Shown piece by piece: positions 60,455 through 64,000 of a stretch of 64,000 nucleotides of DNA. Each line of letters opens with the position of its first letter. The stretch's first letter is position 1. A program made the translations under genes and the position numbers. The notes beneath the pieces were generated by a model. The model saw only the letters and a program-made list of their open reading frames with translations, made no database searches and had not been told where the DNA came from. Source of the DNA: BAIKAL-G1 sp943370385 (GTDB lineage: Bacteria > Cyanobacteriota > Cyanobacteriia > PCC-6307 > Cyanobiaceae); the NCBI GenBank assembly GCA_943370385.1, contig CALRQT020000005.1:203092-267091 (forward strand). The letters are read 5' to 3'.

Positions 60455-61372
60455 TCAGGTAATGGGGGCGATGCTGTGCAGCCGGCCCGCGGCGCGGGGG
60501 TGCATGACGCCAAAGCCCACGTACCAATCGATCCGGGTACGGAACACAGGCGCATCGGGCACCTCGCCGAGATCGCGGACCGAAATCCCATAGCGGCCCT
60601 GGAACGGCCCCTGCAGGCCGGTCACCGCCTGATCCCCGAAGGTGCAGCAGTAGATCGAGCTGGTGCCGCCCGCCTCGCCATAACCCAGTACTTCCAGGCC
60701 CTGGGCATCGCGGTCAACGGTGAGGATCTGGCACTCCTGGTAGTGATGCACCATCACCCCCAGGTTGTTGGTGCTCACGTTGTAAACGCCCTGGCCAACG
60801 GTCTGGCGCGCGAGGGCATTGAGCTGGCGGCGCATCGCCTTGCTCATCACCAGATACTTCTTGCCGCCGTAGGAATTGACCGAGTCGATCAGCTCATCGA
60901 GCTTGTCGAAATCGAGCGCCCCGCCACCGTTGTTCAGCGCCATCTCGCTGCCGGGCATCAGGCGCTTGGCCAGGCCATCAAAGCCCCGGCCCTGACTGGC
61001 GGTGGCGTCGCCGTTGATCAAGGCGGCCTCCAGCGTCAGCCGCATCGAGCGGACCTTCATCTCGGTCTGAGCAGCACGGGCCTCCGGGCCCTGCAGGTCA
61101 ACGATCGAGCGGTCCACATCCACGTCGCCACCGAACAGGTGGACGGCTTCTGACTGGGGATCGACGACGCCGTAGCTCTGCTTGTAGCCCTCGTTCACCG
61201 CCCGGAAGCCCACCGAGGGGAGTTCCTTCTCGACGGAATAGAAGAGGCCGCCGCCGGCGATGTTCATGAATGGCAGCCAGCTGAGCAGTTCGCCCTCAGC
61301 GAAGGTTTTGATCACCGCCAGGTGCTCCAGGCGGGTCTCGTACTTGGCTGCCTCGATAAGGGTGAGGCCCAT
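60455..61372 (-). CDS. HK97-fold-like major capsid protein
   Basis: 305 residues. LLSWLPFMNIAGGGLFYSVE, VDVDRSIVDLQGPEARAAQT, FDGLAKRLMPGSEMALNNGG, LDELIDSVNSYGGKKYLVMS, an MRRQLNAL segment and VFRTRIDWYVGFGVMHPRAA follow the order of HK97-type capsid or encapsulin-like proteins: E-loop-like region, spine helix, P-domain, then the C-terminal RIDWYVG strand. No scaffolding delta domain or protease is visible. First gene of the minus-strand structural cluster. Confidence 0.78.
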   Translation of the reverse strand: MGLTLIEAAKYETRLEHLAVIKTFAEGELLSWLPFMNIAGGGLFYSVEKELPSVGFRAVNEGYKQSYGVVDPQSEAVHLFGGDVDVDRSIVDLQGPEARAAQTEMKVRSMRLTLEAALINGDATASQGRGFDGLAKRLMPGSEMALNNGGGALDFDKLDELIDSVNSYGGKKYLVMSKAMRRQLNALARQTVGQGVYNVSTNNLGVMVHHYQECQILTVDRDAQGLEVLGYGEAGGTSSIYCCTFGDQAVTGLQGPFQGRYGISVRDLGEVPDAPVFRTRIDWYVGFGVMHPRAAGRLHSIAPIT

Positions 61373-61453
61373 CGGTGCTGCACTCCCGGGGTCCGGCCCC
61401 AGATCACGTCACCGCCTATTGCCATGGACCGCTGAGAGGTCAGGCAAGTGGGC

Positions 61454-61858
61454 TCAGGGCTGCTCCGGTTCCAGTCGCAGCACCTCGATCGGCGCCTGGG
61501 CGAGCTGGAAGGCGCGGTCATTGGTCAGCAGCGCATCACAGCCCCAGTGCATGGCGGCAGCCAGATGGATGGCATCCGCTGTCTGCAGGCGGGTGGAGGC
61601 CCGTAGCTCCGCCGCCTGATCCATCACCTCCGGATGCAGGGGCACCACGGTGCAATCGGAGAAGAAGCTGCGGAAGGCGAGGAGACGGATTTGATCGGCA
61701 GTGCGCAGCGGACCGACCAGGCATTCCATGCGCACCAGATCGCTGATCACCCAGTCGGCATCGCCATAGCGCTCCAGCTGCTGCAGGGTGTGGCGCCGCA
61801 GCTGCTCAGCGCCATCAAGGGCGTAGATCAGCACGCATGAATCGAGGTAAAGCCGCAT
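61454..61858 (-). CDS. PIN-domain toxin (VapC-like)
   Basis: 134 residues: first acidic site in MRLYLDSCVLIYALDG, Glu in LVRMECLVGPLR, and LQTADAIHLAAAMHWGCDAL plus LLTNDRAF for the remaining acidic residues. A complete PIN ribonuclease active site. It follows the antitoxin gene by three bases, between the capsid operon and the repeated leader. Confidence 0.85.
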   Translation of the reverse strand: MRLYLDSCVLIYALDGAEQLRRHTLQQLERYGDADWVISDLVRMECLVGPLRTADQIRLLAFRSFFSDCTVVPLHPEVMDQAAELRASTRLQTADAIHLAAAMHWGCDALLTNDRAFQLAQAPIEVLRLEPEQP

Positions 61859-61861
61859 GCC

Positions 61862-62098
61862 TCACCGCCAGCCGGCCCGTTCGTGCTCCAGGGCGGTGTC
61901 GATCTGCTCCTGGCTGAGGCCCTGAGCTGCGGGGATAGCGGCCTGCAGGTCCAGCAGCTTGGCCAGCAGCTTGCGGCCTGTCGGTGCGGCCTCCTCAGCC
62001 GGTGTGATCGCCACGGTCACACGACCGGTGGGAGTTCCAGCCGGCAGATGCAGGGTCCGGTCCTCCTTGATTTCCGTGGTGAAGGAGAAGGATCCCAT
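61862..62098 (-). CDS. antitoxin partner of the PIN toxin
   Basis: 78 residues: FSFTTEIKEDRTLHLPAGTP, RVTVAITPAEEA, and a helical C-terminus (LLAKLLDLQAAIPAAQGLSQ). A short beta N-terminus plus helical tail suits an AbrB/DUF104-type antitoxin. Pairing is by position, three bases upstream of the toxin. Confidence 0.7.
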   Translation of the reverse strand: MGSFSFTTEIKEDRTLHLPAGTPTGRVTVAITPAEEAAPTGRKLLAKLLDLQAAIPAAQGLSQEQIDTALEHERAGWR

Positions 62099-62240
62099 CG
62101 CTGCTGATTGGGTCCATTCACGTTAGGAGCAGAAGCAGTGTCCGGTCGGCTCTTGGCCCCATGGGAAGTGAGCAGCGCGGCGGCGATGCAGCCAGCAGCT
62201 CCTGAACGGGCTCCGCTCCGGCCCGACCCATGGTCGGGGG

Positions 62241-62365
62241 GCGCCTCAAGGGTTGAAACAAGCCCGCCGGTGCTGACGCTGGCTGCGCTGCGCTCCGCAT
62301 TTCAGTTGTGGATGGGCCCTTGACCCGCCCCCCGCCGGCAGAGGGGTCCTACGCGGAACCCTCCC
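62241..62365 (+). repeat. shared leader element, copy B
   Basis: About 125 bp aligning with copy A at 50106-50232. CAAGGG (62247-62252) pairs with CCCTTG (62317-62322). It ends at the start codon of the next gene (CCCTCCC ATG). Confidence 0.6.
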
Positions 62366-62551
62366 ATGGTTTCTCTGTCCCGCAAAGCCCGCCTGCAGCA
62401 GTGCTGCTGGGAGCCGCTTGATGATCTGGCGTTCTCCAGCGAGCGCTATCCCCGGCTGAGTGAGCTGGCGGCTCAGGTGCTGTTCGAGCGGCAGGCGGCC
62501 GCGCCAGCCGTGCCGGTTGATCCGGCGCTGGAGGCTCTCATTCCCTTCTGA
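62366..62551 (+). CDS. small hypothetical protein, 61 aa
   Basis: MVSLSRKARLQQCCWEPLDD, then LAFSSERYPRLSELAAQVLF and a Pro/Ala-rich end. No family. It starts directly after the shared leader copy B, which supports a genuine translated frame. Confidence 0.5.
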   Translation: MVSLSRKARLQQCCWEPLDDLAFSSERYPRLSELAAQVLFERQAAAPAVPVDPALEALIPF

Positions 62552-62636
62552 GGGCTGGCGGCTTCAGCCGGCGGGGCTCGCCAGGGGCCCTGCCTTTCTG
62601 CTGGTCGCGGTGCTGAACCCGCTCAACGCAGACGAC

Positions 62637-63041
62637 CTACGGAGAAGCCTCCGCCACCAGCAGCTCCACGCCTTCACAGCTGGAGAAGCGTTGATCGAAG
62701 CTCAAGACCGGAAGGGCACCGATTCGTGCGGCACGGGCAAGGATGAGCTGATCGGCCAGGTCGCCTCCCTGGCGGAACTGTTCGAGGGCATCGATCACCG
62801 CGTCAATGTCATCGACCACGACACCGCGGGTACGCACCAGGCGCTCCAACAGCGCGTAGCGGCTCTGGCGGTCGAGGTCGTAGCCGCGCAGCACCCAGGC
62901 CACCTCCGCCAACACCACATCCGGGAGGTAGACGCCGCCAGAAGCGATCGCATCGAGGAAAGCCCGCTCCGCGATGGGCGTTTGTAGAGGGTCGTCGCCG
63001 ATCAGCAGCCGCACGACGACGTTGGTATCAAGCGTCCTCAC
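62637..63041 (-). CDS. PIN-domain toxin (VapC)
   Basis: 134 residues: MRTLDTNVVVRLLIGDDPLQ (first Asp), LPDVVLAEVAWVLRGYDLDR (Glu), GGDLADQLILARA (Asp) and PVLSFDQRFSS (Asp). A canonical VapC tRNA/rRNA ribonuclease layout. It overlaps the AbrB-type antitoxin by 14 bases. Confidence 0.9.
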   Translation of the reverse strand: MRTLDTNVVVRLLIGDDPLQTPIAERAFLDAIASGGVYLPDVVLAEVAWVLRGYDLDRQSRYALLERLVRTRGVVVDDIDAVIDALEQFRQGGDLADQLILARAARIGALPVLSFDQRFSSCEGVELLVAEASP

Positions 63042-63285
63042 GATCGCCTGGCTTGCCTGCGGCAGCGGCGATGGCCTCCTCCATCTGCTCGAGGCTCAGA
63101 CAACGGTTGACCTTGGGGCGGTGGAGGAAGATGTCCTCCGGCTCGTACTTCGAGGGCACCAGCACCAGCCGTCCCTGTCGGTCGATGCTGGCCTGCAGCC
63201 GGGCTCCGGGCGCCAGTCCGAGGGCATCGCGCAGAGGCCTGGGCAGGGTGAGCTGGCCTTTGGAGGTGAGCGTGACAGTGGTCAT
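63028..63285 (-). CDS. AbrB-type antitoxin (VapB)
   Basis: 85 residues from ATG 63285. The swapped-hairpin AbrB domain is clear in MTTVTLTSKGQLTLPRPLRD and GLAPGARLQASIDRQGRLVL. The C-terminal tail (LSLEQMEEAIAAAAGKPG) would wrap the toxin. An inverted repeat of 7-5-7 lies ten bases upstream, fitting autoregulation. Confidence 0.9.
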   Translation of the reverse strand: MTTVTLTSKGQLTLPRPLRDALGLAPGARLQASIDRQGRLVLVPSKYEPEDIFLHRPKVNRCLSLEQMEEAIAAAAGKPGDREDA

Positions 63286-63294
63286 GAGATCATT

Positions 63295-63313
63295 GTAAGG
63301 CAATCCGCCTTAC
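63295..63313. promoter_or_regulatory. VapBC operator candidate
   Basis: GTAAGGC-AATCC-GCCTTAC, a perfect 7-5-7 inverted repeat just upstream of the vapB start. Confidence 0.6.
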
Positions 63314-63489
63314 GCGCTAATCCCATCCTGTCGCCTGGTTCTCGACACCGCTGGCGGGAGGGCAGCACTGGCGGGGGCGGAAGCCATCACAGTCGGCGAG
63401 GGGAAGAACTGCACCGCTGCCCCGGCTGTCTCGCCCCGGTGGGTCGCTACAGCCGAGGCCTGACGCGGGTGTTCCTCGCCTCTCTCGTG

Positions 63490-63702
63490 ATGGCTTCTTC
63501 CTTCCCCTGCTGCGAAATCCGCCAGCTGTTGGTGCACATCTATCCCGGCGGCAGCAAGGCGGGCGCTGCCGAGCGCATCACGGTCTTCTATGGCCGCCGC
63601 GGTCGCCCGGTCAAAAAGCCCCGCTTCATTCCGGCGCAGCTGGCCCATCAGCTGGCCCGCAAGCTGCAGGCCCGGCGCCTCGGCACCGTCTCGGTGCTCT
63701 GA
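63490..63702 (+). CDS. small 70-aa protein, paralogue of the gene at 47291
   Basis: 70 residues: MASSFPCCEIRQLLVHIYPG, RITVFYGRRGRPVKKPRFIP and LARKLQARRLGTVSVL. Same length, charge pattern and ending as 47291-47503. More basic, so it may bind nucleic acid. A hairpin terminator follows. Confidence 0.6.
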   Translation: MASSFPCCEIRQLLVHIYPGGSKAGAAERITVFYGRRGRPVKKPRFIPAQLAHQLARKLQARRLGTVSVL

Positions 63703-63722
63703 GGGGCCAGCTGGTCCTGCAT

Positions 63723-63755
63723 GGCCGGCTGCGGGTTCGCCCGTGGCCGGCCTTT
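63723..63755 (+). terminator. hairpin terminator with TTCG loop
   Basis: GGCCGGC (63723) pairs with GCCGGCC (63746-63752) over an inner CGGG-TTCG-CCCG stem, then TTT. It lies after the 70-aa gene. Confidence 0.65.
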
Positions 63756-63789
63756 CGGCTTGCCGACGGGCCAGGCCGGGAAGGTGGTG

Positions 63790-63951
63790 CTACTGACGGA
63801 TCACCCTCTCGGCCGGGTTGATGGGAAAGGAGGAGCTGATCAGCGCCTGGATGATTTCGGGGATCGAGCGGCCGCTGCGGATCGACATCTCCTCGATGCG
63901 CTCATAGAGATCGGGCTCGATCTCCAGCTCCAACCGCTGGGGGAACCGCAT
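63790..63951 (-). CDS. ribbon-helix-helix (CopG-like) protein, N-terminus uncertain
   Basis: 53 residues from ATG 63951: MRFPQRLELEIEPDLYERIE, then EMSIRSGRSIPEIIQALISS. A beta strand with two helices and the (S)GRS.(P)E.I turn is the ribbon-helix-helix fold used by antitoxins and plasmid regulators. The frame remains open upstream (ERFSLDP) towards the poly-G end, so the real start may lie outside the window. Confidence 0.65.
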   Translation of the reverse strand: MRFPQRLELEIEPDLYERIEEMSIRSGRSIPEIIQALISSSFPINPAERVIRQ

Positions 63952-63978
63952 GGGATCGAGCGAAAAGCGCTCCCTTTC

Positions 63979-63997
63979 GGGGGGGGGGGGGGGGGGG
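63979..63997. other. 19-base poly-G run at the window end
   Basis: A homopolymer of 19 G followed by CAA closes the sequence. In short-read assemblies such runs at an edge are usually sequencing artefacts. Confidence 0.7.
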
Positions 63998-64000
63998 CAA

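Noticed and set aside
63979..63997. Poly-G run as a biological element
   Set aside because: A homopolymer of this length at the very end is best explained as a sequencing or assembly artefact.

Overview
The window is GC-rich and gene-dense. It most likely comes from a unicellular picocyanobacterium of the Synechococcus/Cyanobium type. The evidence is a phycobilisome rod-linker gene (1877-2836), a cyanobacterial AbrB-like regulator (25542-25913) and several copies of the HIP1 octamer GCGATCGC (for example near 16634, 20206 and 62945). No tRNA, rRNA or CRISPR array was seen. The last bases are a run of 19 G, so the right edge is probably a contig end.

Layout. (1) 0.1-5 kb: ordinary chromosome, with a methyltransferase, a VOC protein, the rod linker, an M32 carboxypeptidase and a decayed 3' remnant of a second carboxypeptidase. 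(2) 5-9.4 kb: phage-type early genes (DUF2493/SLOG, Gp157, Rad52 annealase), a DUF433 antitoxin-like gene, a PIN/Phd toxin-antitoxin pair and a gene broken by two amber codons. (3) 9.4-21.2 kb: housekeeping and metal homeostasis, with a cupin, DUF924, MTH1187, YnfA, Ric, a CPBP protease, a DMT transporter with a histidine-rich tail, an alpha/beta hydrolase lacking its serine, two CDF exporters, a two-component system, a Gdt1-type Mn exporter and a cytochrome b561. (4) 21.7-30.3 kb: a class D beta-lactamase, small secreted or unknown proteins, a nuclease, cyAbrB and a run of toxin-antitoxin-like genes: an ART-fold candidate with a small upstream partner, and a winged-helix/MazE/MazF operon whose toxin carries an in-frame TAG.

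(5) 30.3-46.2 kb: the most striking part, a probable anti-phage operon read rightwards. It contains a giant DEAD/DEAH helicase with DUF1998/MZB and a C-terminal nuclease-like domain, a GmrSD-like DUF262-HNH protein, a SNF2-family helicase resembling DrmD, and a large Eco57I/DrmMI-like adenine methyltransferase. A two-TM protein with a possible GAF-like domain follows. The genes overlap or nearly abut. Two near-identical 17-bp palindromes lie in the upstream gap. The C-terminal recognition half of the methyltransferase and the following gene are clearly more AT-rich, as if a cassette had been exchanged. The combination reads as a hybrid of DISARM class 1, Druantia DruE and type IV GmrSD restriction.

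(6) 46.5-64 kb: a phage-like late region. On the plus strand are a sigma factor, a holin-like small protein, a GH24 lysozyme fused to a C39-like peptidase, and a DUF7227-like protein. On the minus strand are a capsid-like protein followed by about a dozen structural and tail-fibre genes, including collagen-like, DUF1566 and kelch-like proteins. No terminase, portal, protease or tail tube is visible. Two PIN toxin-antitoxin loci lie beside it. A leader of about 125 bp with a CAAGGG/CCCTTG inverted repeat precedes two of the genes (50233 and 62366). Together with the early-type genes at 5-9 kb, this suggests a dispersed or domesticated phage.
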